NCBI GenBank assembly: GCA_018292915.2
Contig: JACVVK020000214.1
Coordinates: 374,501 to 438,500 of the forward strand
Direction: 5' to 3'
DNA length: 64,000 nt
Source of the DNA: Batillaria attramentaria
Taxonomy: Eukaryota > Mollusca > Gastropoda > Batillariidae
Every line of letters starts with the position of its first letter. Position 1 is the first letter of the stretch. The translations under genes were made by a program, and so were the position numbers. Positions 1 through 16,705 of this stretch are shown piece after piece. The notes beneath the pieces were generated by a model, which saw nothing but the letters and a program-made list of their open reading frames with translations, ran no database searches and was not told where the DNA came from.

Positions 1-62
1 TGCCTCATCCTATGAAGCTCTTTCTCTATAGAGACACAACTGAAAATGAACGCATAGCTTAC

Positions 63-447
63 CAATGCCTGTGCTGATAGCAGGTGTCGTGGCTGGATTT
101 TGGCGCTTAGGGTTCGGCAGACTGAAACAAACAAACAATAGACAAAATGAAATCTTTTGTGTCTTGCTGCCCTGTCTCTTGAAGGTTTTGTAGTCGAAAA
201 ACTCATGGATGAAAAAAAAACATATCCTACATTGCGTACAAAAAGTCATGCAAGTTGGTAGCAGCGAGAAAAAGTTTTAAAAAGGAGAACGGGGCAAAAT
301 ATGGCCCAAAGAATCCTGGGTACTTGTGATGCCCAACTATAGACAGAAACTGTGCTCACCCGTCAACTGAAGTCTTCTCCTTGTTAGGGGAGTTATCCTG
401 GTAGTTGTCTGTGGGCGTGTCCGAGGCGAGTGGTTCTGCGACTTGTT
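63..447 (-). CDS. Array unit 0: candidate tail exons alpha (360-447) and beta (63-121)
   Basis: Read on the minus strand, alpha follows an acceptor ending gaaaag. It runs 88 nt in phase 1 to phase 2 and ends at GG|gtgagc. Beta follows a ttcag acceptor, runs 59 nt in phase 2 to phase 1 and ends at G|gtaagc. Joined, they give 49 codons without a stop, polar and rich in Asp, Asn, Pro and Thr, with the tyrosine motif TDNYQDN in alpha and a PATTPAIST stretch in beta. Their position downstream of gene A suggests an extra cytoplasmic-tail module. Exon status is inferred from splice sites and phase only. Confidence 0.5.
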
Positions 448-1012
448 CTTTTCGAAATAAAACACAACGTATTACAAATATCAGCGACAACACCCCCACA
501 CGCACACATATTAATTATGTAAATGTGCGAGTTCGCTTTGTGTTGGTTTTCGTATTCTCTGCCTTGTTAACCAAGTACAGTACTGTGCCACTTTGAACAC
601 GTTGCATGTGCATTTTCCACTCCTCAGTGATACAGCTGTGATACAACTGTGATACAACTCTGACATAACTGTACGTCGGTGGGAATCGACTCAAGACGGA
701 TAATTATCAGTATTTTGCTCTGACATGTTTGTAGTCTTGTTGCATACTTAACATGATGAAACTACAAGCTTACCGCAACCCGTACTTCGGCTGCGATCAA
801 CACAAGATCCATCCTTTCCATGAATGTTGATAGCACATGCGTCTTGCGGTTTCAACGTAGTTTTGGCTTAAAAAAATTACAAAATAGCAAACAGTGATTG
901 CAACAGCGAAAAGGGGACAAAATTAATAGGTAAGTGGGCGCCGCATGTCCCTCACAGCTCCATGGTGCGCTGGGAGAGAAAGAACGTATTACCAATAAAC
1001 AGCAATCACATC

Positions 1013-1065
<53 letters not shown>

Positions 1066-1574
1066 CTTTAATGACAGTGATCGGATAATTAGAAATGCAT
1101 ACATTTTGAGGTTTTTCATCTTCTGCAAAACCCGGGCGCGTAAGATTTGTGTTCAGTTTTACTAACCTTTCAAGCTAAACTAACCTTAAAATCCAAGCTC
1201 ATGTCTAAAGCCAAACAAATCTTTAAAGCCGAAGTTTTTAAAGACAGGCATTATGCTGAGGGAAGAATAAGTCAGTGTAAAAAAGCACATACTGGAAGCG
1301 TTGTTGAAATCCTGATGTCTTGCATAGATCAGCGTCCCTATGTACTTTCCAGTATGATGAACATTACAAAAGGGAATCCACAAAGCAGTAAGGTAGTGTT
1401 GTTAGTTGTAGCTTTATATAGATACAAAACCCCAGTGTACTACGACGCCTATAGTGGCGACAATTCCATTTAGCGATGGTGATATCTGATATCTGTTGTT
1501 ATCGGTTCCTTCTTTAGTGCTTTACACATATTTCCCCGATAAACAAAAGATATGATCATGAGCACTTAACATAC

Positions 1575-1956
1575 CATTGCCCGTGCTGATGGCAGGTGTC
1601 GTGGTTGGATTTGGGCGATTAGCGTTCGGCGAACTGAAATAAATAAACAGTGGACAAAATGAAATCTTCTGACTCTTGCTGCCCTGCCTCTTGAAGGGTT
1701 TGTAGTCGACAAACTCATGGATGAAAAAAAAACAAAACATATCCTACATTGCGTACATGCAAGCTGGTAGCAGCGAGATAAAGTTTTAAAAAGGAGAACG
1801 GGGCAAAATATGGCCCAAAGAATCCTGGGTACTTGTGATGCCCAACTATAGACAGAAACAGTGCTCACCCGTCAACTGAAGTCTTCTCCTGGTTAGGGGA
1901 GTTATCCTGGTGGTTGTCTGTGGGCGTGTCCGAGGCGAGTGGTTGTGCGTCTTGTT
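1575..1956 (-). CDS. Array unit 1: candidate tail exons alpha (1869-1956) and beta (1575-1633)
   Basis: Same exon pair, phases and splice sites as unit 0. In alpha the tyrosine codon TAC has become CAC, giving TDNHQDN, and three other codons also change residue. Beta begins SPNANRPNP and ends at G|gtatgt. The pair stays open and in frame. Confidence 0.5.
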
Positions 1957-2498
1957 CTTTTCGAAATAAAACACAAAGTATAACAAATATCAGCGACAAC
2001 ACCCGCACACGCACACATAAAATTATGTAAATGTGCGAGTTCGCTTTGTGTTGGTTTTCGTATTCTCTGTCTTGTTAACCAAGTACAGTACTGTGCCACT
2101 TTGAACACGCTGCATGTGCATTTTCCACACCTCAGTGATACAACTGTGACATAACTGAACGTCGGTGGGAATCGACTCAAGACGGATAATTATCAGTATT
2201 TTGCTCTGACATGTTTGTAGTCTTGTTGCATACTTAACATGATGAAACTACAAGCTAACCGCAACCCGTACTTCGGCTGCGATCAACACACGATCCATCC
2301 TTTCCATGAATGTTGATAGCACATGCGTCTTGCGGTTTCAACGTAGTTTTGGCTTAAAAAAATTACAAAATAGCAAACAGTGATTGCAACAGCGAAAAGG
2401 GGACAAAATTAATAGGTAAGTGGGCGCCGCATGTCCCTCACAGCTCCATGGTGCGCTGGGAGAGATAGAACGTATTACCAATAAACAGCAATCACATC

Positions 2499-2573
<75 letters not shown>

Positions 2574-3080
2574 TTAATGACAGTGATCGGATAATTAGAA
2601 ATGCATACATTTTGAGGTTTTTCATCTTCTGCAAAACCCGGGCGCGTAAGATTTGTGTTCAGTTTTACTAACCTTTCAAGCCAAACTAACCTTAAAATCC
2701 AAGCTCATGTCTAAAGCCAAACAAACCTTTAAAGCCGAAGTTTTTAAAGACAGGCATTATGCTGAGGGAAGAATAAGTCAGTGTAAAAAAGCACATACTG
2801 GAAGCGTTGTTGAAATCCTGATGTCTTGCATAGACCAGCGTCCCTATGTACTTTCCAGTATGATGAACATTACAAAAGGGTATCCACAAAGCAGTAAGGT
2901 AGTGTTGTTAGTTGTAGCTCCATATAGATACAAAACCCCAGTGTACTACGACGCCTATAGTGGCGACAATTCCATTTAGCGATGGTGATATCTGATATCT
3001 GTTGTTATCGGTTCCTTCTTTAGTGCTTTACACATATTTCCCCGATAAAGAAAAGATATGATCATGAGCACTTAACATAC

Positions 3081-3456
3081 CATTGCCCGTGCTGATGGCA
3101 GGTGTCGTGGTTGGATTTGGGCGATTAGCGTTCGGCGAACTGAAATAAATAAACAGTAGACAAAATGAAATCTTCTGACTCTTGCTGCCCTGCCTCTTGA
3201 AGGGTTTGTAGTCGACAAACTCATGGATGAAAAAAAACATATCCTACATTGCGTACATGCAAGCTGGTAGCAGCGAGATAAAGTTTTAAAAAGGAGAACG
3301 GGGCAAAATATGGCCCAAAGAATCCTGGGTACTTGTCATGCCCAACTATAGACAGAAACTGTGCTCACCCGTCAACTGAAGTCTTCTCCTTGTTAGGGGA
3401 GTTATCCTGGTAGTTGTCTGTGGGCGTGTCCGAGGCGAGTGGTTCTGCGACTTGTT
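3081..3456 (-). CDS. Array unit 2: candidate tail exons alpha (3369-3456) and beta (3081-3139)
   Basis: This is a short (S) unit, yet both exons and their four splice sites survive; the 610-bp deletion removed only sequence outside them. Alpha keeps the tyrosine form TDNYQDN and matches unit 0. Beta matches unit 1. Confidence 0.5.
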
Positions 3457-3976
3457 CTTTTCGAAATAAAACACAACGTATTACAAATATCAGCGACAAC
3501 ACCCCCACACGCACACATATTAATTATGTAAATGTGCGAGTTCGCTTTGTGTTGGTTTTCGTATTCTCTGCCTTGTTAACCAAGTACAGTACTGTGACAC
3601 TTTGAACACGCTGCATGTGCATTTTCCACTCCTCAGTGATACAACTGTGATACAACTCTGACATAACTGTACGTCGGTGGGAAAAAGCACATACTGGAAG
3701 CTTTGTTGAAATCCTGATGTCTTGCATAGACCAGCGTCCCTATGTACTTTTCAGTATGATGAACATTACAAAAGGGAATCCACAAAGCAGTAAGGTAGTG
3801 TTGTTAGTTGTAGCTCCATATAGATACAAAACCCCAGTGTACTACGACGCCTATAGTGGCGACAATTCCATTTAGCGATGGTGATATCTGATATCTGTTG
3901 TTATCGGTTCCTTCTTTAGTGCTTTACACATATTTCCCCGATAAACAAAAGATATGATCATGAGCACTTAACATAC

Positions 3977-4352
3977 CATTGCCCGTGCTGATGGCAGGTG
4001 TCGTGGTTGGATTTGGGCGATTAGCGTTCGGCGAACTGAAATAAATAAACAGTAGACAAAATGAAATCTTCTGACTCTTGCTGCCCTGCCTCTTGAAGGG
4101 TTTGTAGTCGACAAACTCATGGATGAAAAAAAACATATCCTACATTGCGTACATGCAAGCTGGTAGCAGCGAGATAAAGTTTTAAAAAGGAGAACGGGGC
4201 AAAATATGGCCCAAAGAATCCTGGGTACTTGTCATGCCCAACTATAGACAGAAACTGTGCTCACCCGTCAACTGAAGTCTTCTCCTTGTTAGGGGAGTTA
4301 TCCTGGTAGTTGTCTGTGGGCGTGTCCGAGGCGAGTGGTTCTGCGACTTGTT
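3977..4352 (-). CDS. Array unit 3: candidate tail exons alpha (4265-4352) and beta (3977-4035)
   Basis: An almost perfect 896-bp copy of unit 2, with the tyrosine form of alpha. Phases 1-2 and 2-1 are kept. Confidence 0.5.
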
Positions 4353-4872
4353 CTTTTCGAAATAAAACACAACGTATTACAAATATCAGCGACAACACCC
4401 CCACACGCACACATATTAATTATGTAAATGTGCGAGTTCGCTTTGTGTTGGTTTTCGTATTCTCTGCCTTGTTAACCAAGTACAGTACTGTGACACTTTG
4501 AACACGCTGCATGTGCATTTTCCACTCCTCAGTGATACAACTGTGATACAACTCTGACATAACTGTACGTCGGTGGGAAAAAGCACATACTGGAAGCTTT
4601 GTTGAAATCCTGATGTCTTGCATAGACCAGCGTCCCTATGTACTTTTCAGTATGATGAACATTACAAAAGGGAATCCACAAAGCAGTAAGGTAGTGTTGT
4701 TAGTTGTAGCTTTATATAGATACAAAACCCCAGTGTACTACGACGCCTATAGTGGCGACAATTCCATTTAGCGATGGTGATATCTGATATCTGTTGTTAT
4801 CGGTTCCTTCTTTAGTGCTTTACACATATTTCCCCGATAAACAAAAGATATGATCATGAGCACTTAACATAC

Positions 4873-5254
4873 CATTGCCCGTGCTGATGGCAGGTGTCGT
4901 GGTTGGATTTGGGCGATTAGCGTTCGGCGAACTGAAATAAATAAACAGTGGACAAAATGAAATCTTCTGACTCTTGCTGCCCTGCCTCTTGAAGGGTTTG
5001 TAGTCGACAAACTCATGGATGAAAAAAAACCAAAACATATCCTACATTGCGTACATGCAAGCTGGTAGCAGCGAGATAAAGTTTTAAAAAGGAGAACGGG
5101 GCAAAATATGGCCCAAAGAATCCTGGGTACTTGTGATGCCCAACTATAGACAGAAACAGTGCTCACCCGTCAACTGAAGTCTTCTCCTGGTTAGGGGAGT
5201 TATCCTGGTGGTTGTCTGTGGGCGTGTCCGAGGCGAGTGGTTGTGCGTCTTGTT
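4873..5254 (-). CDS. Array unit 4: candidate tail exons alpha (5167-5254) and beta (4873-4931)
   Basis: A copy of unit 1 displaced by 3298 bp. Alpha has the histidine form TDNHQDN. Both exons are open and in frame. Confidence 0.5.
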
Positions 5255-5796
5255 CTTTTCGAAATAAAACACAAAGTATAACAAATATCAGCGACAACAC
5301 CCGCACACGCACACATAAAATTATGTAAATGTGCGAGTTCGCTTTGTGTTGGTTTTCGTATTCTCTGTCTTGTTAACCAAGTACAGTACTGTGCCACTTT
5401 GAACACGCTGCATGTGCATTTTCCACACCTCAGTGATACAACTGTGACATAACTGAACGTCGGTGGGAATCGACTCAAGACGGATAATTATCAGTATTTT
5501 GCTCTGACATGTTTGTAGTCTTGTTGCATACTTAACATGATGAAACTACAAGCTAACCGCAACCCGTACTTCGGCTGCGATCAACACACGATCCATCCTT
5601 TCCATGAATGTTGATAGCACATGCGTCTTGCGGTTTCAACGTAGTTTTGGCTTAAAAAAATTACAAAATAGCAAACAGTGATTGCAACAGCGAAAAGGGG
5701 ACAAAATTAATAGGTAAGTGGGCGCCGCATGTCCCTCACAGCTCCATGGTGCGCTGGGAGAGATAGAACGTATTACCAATAAACAGCAATCACATC

Positions 5797-5871
<75 letters not shown>

Positions 5872-6378
5872 TTAATGACAGTGATCGGATAATTAGAAAT
5901 GCATACATTTTGAGGTTTTTCATCTTCTGCAAAACCCGGGCGCGTAAGATTTGTGTTCAGTTTTACTAACCTTTCAAGCCAAACTAACCTTAAAATCCAA
6001 GCTCATGTCTAAAGCCAAACAAACCTTTAAAGCCGAAGTTTTTAAAGACAGGCATTATGCTGAGGGAAGAATAAGTCAGTGTAAAAACGCACATACTGGA
6101 AGCGTTGTTGAAATCCTGATGTCTTGCATAGACCAGCGTCCCTATGTACTTTCCAGTATGATGAACATTACAAAAGGGAATCCACAAAGCAGTAAGGTAG
6201 TGTTGTTAGTTGTAGTTTTATATAGATACAAAACCCCAGTGTACTACGACGTCTATAGTGGCGACAATTCCATTTAGCGATGGTGATATCTGATATCTGT
6301 TGTTATCGGTTCCTTCTTTAGTGCTTTACACATATTTCCCCGATAAACAAAAGATATGATCATGAGCACTTAACATAC

Positions 6379-6754
6379 CATTGCCCGTGCTGATGGCAGG
6401 TGTCGTGGTTGGATTTGGGCGATTAGCGTTCGGCGAACTGAAATAAATAAACAGTAGACAAAATGAAATCTTCTGACTCTTGCTGCCCTGCCTCTTGAAG
6501 GGTTTGTAGTCGACAAACTCATGGATGAAAAAAAACATATCCTACATTGCGTACATGCAAGCTGGTAGCAGCGAGATAAAGTTTTAAAAAGGAGAACGGG
6601 GCAAAATATGGCCCAAAGAATCCTGGGTACTTGTCATGCCCAACTATAGACAGAAACTGTGCTCACCCGTCAACTGAAGTCTTCTCCTTGTTAGGGGAGT
6701 TATCCTGGTAGTTGTCTGTGGGCGTGTCCGAGGCGAGTGGTTCTGCGACTTGTT
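6379..6754 (-). CDS. Array unit 5: candidate tail exons alpha (6667-6754) and beta (6379-6437)
   Basis: A copy of unit 2 displaced by 3298 bp, with the tyrosine form of alpha. Both exons are open and in frame. Confidence 0.5.
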
Positions 6755-7274
6755 CTTTTCGAAATAAAACACAACGTATTACAAATATCAGCGACAACAC
6801 CCCCACACGCACACATATTAATTATGTAAATGTGCGAGTTCGCTTTGTGTTGGTTTTCGTATTCTCTGCCTTGTTAACCAAGTACAGTACTGTGACACTT
6901 TGAACACGCTGCATGTGCATTTTCCACTCCTCAGTGATACAACTGTGATACAACTCTGACATAACTGTACGTCGGTGGGAAAAAGCACATACTGGAAGCT
7001 TTGTTGAAATCCTGATGTCTTGCATAGACCAGCGTCCCTATGTACTTTTCAGTATGATGAACATTACAAAAGGGAATCCACAAAGCAGTAAGGTAGTGTT
7101 GTTAGTTGTAGCTCCATATAGATACAAAACCCCAGTGTACTACGACGCCTATAGTGGCGACAATTCCATTTAGCGATGGTGATATCTGATATCTGTTGTT
7201 ATCGGTTCCTTCTTTAGTGCTTTACACATATTTCCCCGATAAACAAAAGATATGATCATGAGCACTTAACATAC

Positions 7275-7658
7275 CATTGCCCGTGCTGATGGCAGGTGTC
7301 GTGGTTGGATTTGGGCGATTAGCGTTCGGCGAACTGAAATAAATAAACAGTAGACAAAATGAAATCTTCTGACTCTTGCTGCCCTGCCTCTTGAAGGGTT
7401 TGTAGTCGACAAACTCATGGATGAAAAAAACATATCCTACATTGTGTATATGTAAGTTGGTAGCAGCGAACATAAAGTTTTAAAAATATGAGCCACATTA
7501 TAAAGTATAATGTGGCTCAGAGAGTCCTGGGTACTTGTGATGCACAACCATAGATACAAACTGTGCTCACCCGTCAACTGAAGTCTTCTCCTCGTTAGGG
7601 GAGTTATCCTGGCAGTTGTCTGTGGGCGTGTCCAAGGCGAGTGGTTCTGTGTCTTGTT
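7275..7658 (-). CDS. Array unit 6: candidate tail exons alpha (7571-7658) and beta (7275-7333)
   Basis: The most divergent unit. Alpha reads TDNCQDN, so the tyrosine position is now cysteine, and five codons differ from unit 0, all replacements. Splice sites and phases are intact although the surrounding intron has diverged; a 14-bp inverted repeat (7489-7519) replaces part of it. Retention of the open frame in an older copy is mild support for real exons. Confidence 0.5.
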
Positions 7659-8409
7659 CTTTTCGAACTAAAACACAACGTATTACAAATATCAGCGACA
7701 ACACCCCCACACGCATGTAAATGTGAGAGTTCGCTTTGTGTTGGTTTTCGTATTCTCTGCCTTGTTAACCAAGTACAATATTGTACCACTTTGAACACGC
7801 TGCATGTGCATTTTCTACTCCTCAGTGATACAACTGTGATACAACTGTGATACAACTGTGATACAACTCTGACATAACTGTACGTCGGTGGGAATCGACT
7901 CAAGACGGATTTCAGTATTTTGCTCTGACATGTTTGTAGTCTTGTTGCATACTTAACATGATCGTTTTACATGAAACAACAAGCTTACCGTTACCCGTAC
8001 TTCGAATGGGTCCAATCCTTGGATTCTGATGTGCAGAGTTCAGCAAACTGCAACAAGTATCAAAAAACATCATGCGAAACTTCACCGGTAATTTGCCGAT
8101 AGACTAATACCATAGAAGACTAATTTAAATGCCATGACTGTCTGTCTGTCTGTCTGTCTCTCATCTGATTTCAATCGCGCTACCACATAATGCTTGCTTT
8201 TCAATTCAATTCAAATTACTTTATCAAACCCAGAAGGGAAATTGTAGGCCACAATAAAAATTAATAACAAGACGTAAAAATAACAAATAAAACGTGCACT
8301 AACAGAAGCGTAAGTCACGCACACAAGTACATCTTGCACACAAGTGCACATACATCCACACACAGACACACACGTCCGTATAAGTCCAAAGCATTTACGC
8401 TCTTAAAAT

Positions 8410-9642
8410 ATACTGACGTCCAAAAGAAACGCGAAAAATATCTTCCATCTTTCAATTTATTTTTTTCCGGTATTAACAAAAGTTGCATTATTTTTGGGAC
8501 CCAGTATATCAAGACCGATGTTTGAGGGAAGCGTTCTGTGAATTTTACCGCATCAGCGCACTTGCAGTCCACTTGAAGCCCGAGTTAGCTGTGACACATT
8601 TCGTGTGCAGTTCAGCTGCATGTGCAAGCAAAGCACAAAAGCTGAGCAGTGAGTAGTGTTCACTGTCACTAGGGGATAAAAAGGGCACAAAGATACAGGT
8701 TTCATCAGTCCCTCATTCGACGCTGTCACGATGCCACGACTCACTTCTGCACAACGCGAGAGGGCCATTGGACGTCTGCAGTCTGGGGACACGCCAGAAG
8801 CCGTGGCTGCGACTTTCCAATGCCACATTTCCACCATTTATCGTCTCCAGCATCGGTTCGTGACAACTGGCGCTACTGCTGATGCCCAGCGGAGCGGCAG
8901 ACCTCGAGTGACCACGCCAAGGCAAGATCGCCACATTTTCCGCATCCATGCTCAAGATCCCTTCAGAACAGGTGCAGAAACAGCCAGAACTGTTATAGGG
9001 ACACACCAGGCACCCATTTCTAGGCAAACGGCCAGCCGGCGACTGCGCTCCAAGGGGCTGAGGAACTGCCGTCCAGCCAAGGGGACCCGTCCGCACCGTG
9101 CGCAATAGACAGGCACGCCTGCAGTGGGCGCAAGGCCACCTCAACTGGAACAATGTTCGCTGGCAGAACGTGCTTTTCAGCGATGAAAGCCGTTTCTGCA
9201 TTGACCATGCCGACGGGCGTGTTCGGGTATGGAGATGAACAGGAGACCGCTATGCTGACAACTGTGTCGTGGAAAACAACGCCTGGGGCGGGCCCAGCCT
9301 CATGTTGTGGGGCGCCATCGGCCACAACCAGGTGCTGGCACCCGTCATCTTCCAAGGCCTGGGTCCTGGACGCGGCAACGGCATCACAGCGCAGCGGTAC
9401 ATGGACCAGGTGCTGCACCCTCAAGTGCTGCCCTTTTTTCAGGCCCACGGGAACTGGGTTTTCCAGCACGACAACGCGCGCCCCCACACTGCCAGGGCTA
9501 CCCAGGACCTCCTGCAGCGCTCGGGCATCCAGGTGATGCCTTGGCCAGCGTTATCTCCTGACATGAACCCTATTGAGCAATTTTGGGATTTGCTCCAGAC
9601 ACAGCTCAATAGGGTGGTCCCAAGGCCCACAACTGTCGCACG

Positions 9643-9702
<60 letters not shown>
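8410..9702 (+). pseudogene. Tc1/mariner-like transposase, frameshifted and truncated
   Basis: An open stretch from ATG 8731 encodes paired-type helix-turn-helix DNA-binding domains (RERAIGRLQSGDTPEAVA, then GRPRVTT). After a one-base insertion near 9080 the catalytic domain continues in another frame: VLFSDESRF supplies the first Asp, FQHDNARPHTA the second, and SPDMNPIEQFW the Glu, the DD34E spacing of Tc1. An in-frame TGA lies near 9234. The 3' end is lost in a CA microsatellite from 9639. A likely 5' terminal repeat (gacgtccaaaagaaacgc) starts near 8415, but I find no matching 3' copy. The transposase is therefore non-functional. Confidence 0.88.
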
Positions 9703-9704
<2 letters not shown>

Positions 9705-9915
9705 TGATAGTCTTGTGTAGTCACACGTCGTTGCATCCATTGCTACCATAAATATGAACTTTGTGTATTTTCCGTAACTTTTTACTATCACTATCAGCAA
9801 TGCCAACAGTTACAAATTTGGAAAAAAAAAGGGCACTGAGTATTGGATGAAATGTGGTCTTGTGATGTATATGTGAATCTTTACCAACAGGCGCTAGCTA
9901 AACCAATGTGCCTAC

Positions 9916-9968
9916 CTGTCAGCTGAACTCTTCTTGTCTCCCTCCTCCGCCTCGGTTTCTGCGTGTTG
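9916..9968 (-). CDS. Diverged alpha-like tail exon
   Basis: The minus strand reads about 17 codons ending AEGDKKSSAD with donor AG|gtaggc in phase 2. About 19 of 24 bases around the donor match the alpha exon end. With the ccag acceptor the exon is phase 0 to 2. Status is uncertain. Confidence 0.3.
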
Positions 9969-9971
9969 CTG

Positions 9972-10341
9972 GCTGCGATCAACACACGATCCATCCTCTC
10001 CATGAAGGTTGATAAGACATACGTGTTGCGGATTCAACGGAGTTTTGGCTTAAAAAAATATACAGACGGCAAACAGTGATTGCAACAACGAAAAGGGAAG
10101 AAATAGGCAAGTGGGCGCTGCAAGGGAGAGAACTGTGCCTCTATGGGATGAATGAGTACTAGATCCAGCAGTTCCCAGCACAGAAAAGGACCCAGATATA
10201 CTAGGAAACAGGGGGAGGAGGGCTGGGGAGACTAAAGGAAACTGGGGAGAGGGGCCGTATCACCCAGCATGTCCCTCACAGCTCCATGGTGCGCTGGGAG
10301 AGATAGAACGTATTACAGTACCAATAAACAGCAATCACATC

Positions 10342-10426
<85 letters not shown>

Positions 10427-10430
10427 ACAC
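9972..10430. repeat. Resumed part of the L-type array unit plus compound microsatellite
   Basis: Matches the L-unit segment with gatcaacacacgatccatcc and the gtccctcacagctccatggt segment, then (CA)n followed by (CT)n. About 110 bp between the two segments (10140-10260) have no counterpart in other units. A 26-nt minus-strand candidate exon (10023-10048, phase 1 to 0) has a gtatgt donor here that is gcatgt in the other units. Confidence 0.7.
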
Positions 10431-10628
10431 GTGTAACATCATCTGCGTTACTTAAATTTATGCTTGGATCAGTATACAAAGTTTTTCAGTTCAACCAGGC
10501 ACGACAACCTTGCACAGAAGACTGAATAGTTTCTAGTTAACATGGAAACTATCGTCCAATAAAACTATAATATCTACATACCACTAGGGAAATTCTGGAC
10601 ATAATGAACGGGAAGTCATCCTACTTAC

Positions 10629-15895
<5,267 letters not shown>

Positions 15896-16178
15896 TTTTT
15901 GATCACCTTTATTTCAGAGAGAAAAGGTTGATGTATTCGGTGCATATGTCCAATCAAACACGCGTTTGGTCTGAGGTCAAATGCGGTAGGGAATAGTAAA
16001 CTATGTGCCATGTGGGGGGGGGGGGGGGGCATATTTACAGACACGTATACAAAAACGCACATAAATCAGAGCACAAAATACACACTAAACTAAAACTAAA
16101 TCAATCAAACCAAGACTCAGAAACAAAAGGACAGGTAGGAAAGAAAATAAAGTAAAAATAAAAGTAGACACACACCCT

Positions 16179-16182
<4 letters not shown>

Positions 16183-16269
<87 letters not shown>
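16183..16269. repeat. (CA)n microsatellite
   Basis: Pure CA dinucleotide run directly upstream of the SINE copy. Confidence 0.97.
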
Positions 16270-16272
<3 letters not shown>

Positions 16273-16296
16273 TACTTTCCAAACAGTGAACAACTT

Positions 16297-16705
16297 CGGG
16301 GCGGTCGGTGGTCTAGTGGTTAAGAGACTTGTCACCAATGCGAGAGGTCAGGATTTCGAGTCCAACTCGGGCTAAAAAATTTTTTCCTTCTCGTATGTGG
16401 CACCGTACATTCGGACCGATCGTCGGGGGTTCTCTCCGGGCAGTCTGGCTTCCTCCCCCTCTGCTTTGGAAATGTTCAGCCCACCAAACTTGAAAAATAA
16501 ATGCAATTCTAAATTCCGAAATTTAAATAGCTGAGCTGACCCTTCGCACCACGTGATTGTAATGTGTTTATGTCCAGTGTGTGAGAGAATGCGTGTGATT
16601 CACATGAGCATGCGTGTTGGGTTCAGTTCGCGGCGCTTTGAGCCAATTCATGAAATTGGGTAAAGCGCCTATACAATATTCATTATTATTATTATTATTA
16701 TTAAC
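16297..16705 (+). mobile_element. SINE family 1 (tRNA-derived), full copy
   Basis: Begins with a tRNA-like head, ggtctagtggttaagaga as A box and a degraded ttcgagtccaac as B box. It continues through ggttctctccggg and ggctttgagccaattc-type body sequence, and ends in tcattattattattatta. A second copy lies at 30.7-32.5 kb. Confidence 0.88.

Larger units (their letters stand above)
1..8004. repeat. Tandem array of 1.5-kb (L) and 0.9-kb (S) units
   Basis: Homologous blocks begin near 1, 1522, 3028, 3924, 4820, 6326 and 7222. Lengths are about 1506 bp (L) or 896 bp (S), in the order L, L, S, S, L, S and a last unit broken at 8004. S units lack about 610 bp that includes the CA microsatellite; the join lies in a short A-rich microhomology after the cggtggg motif. 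The block L-S-S at 1522-4819 recurs almost unchanged 3298 bp downstream, so a larger duplication followed the small ones. The plus-strand open frames in these units gain their apparent conservation from recent copying. The useful content is on the minus strand: two candidate exons per unit, listed separately. Confidence 0.9.
8005..9971. mobile_element. Block splitting array unit 6, carrying a Tc1-like element
   Basis: Array homology stops after ccgtacttcg at 8004 and resumes at gctgcgatcaac near 9972, exactly the next bases of the L unit. So about 1.97 kb appears inserted. I see no target duplication at these edges. The right edge also holds an alpha-like exon, so the block may be composite. 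The first 400 bp hold a (TGTC)n run and a short antisense LINE 3' end near 8200-8250. Confidence 0.6.

Noticed and set aside
1147..6277. Plus-strand 108-codon open frames repeated in the L units
   Set aside because: Conservation is explained by recent duplication; no ATG context, no domain, and S units truncate them.
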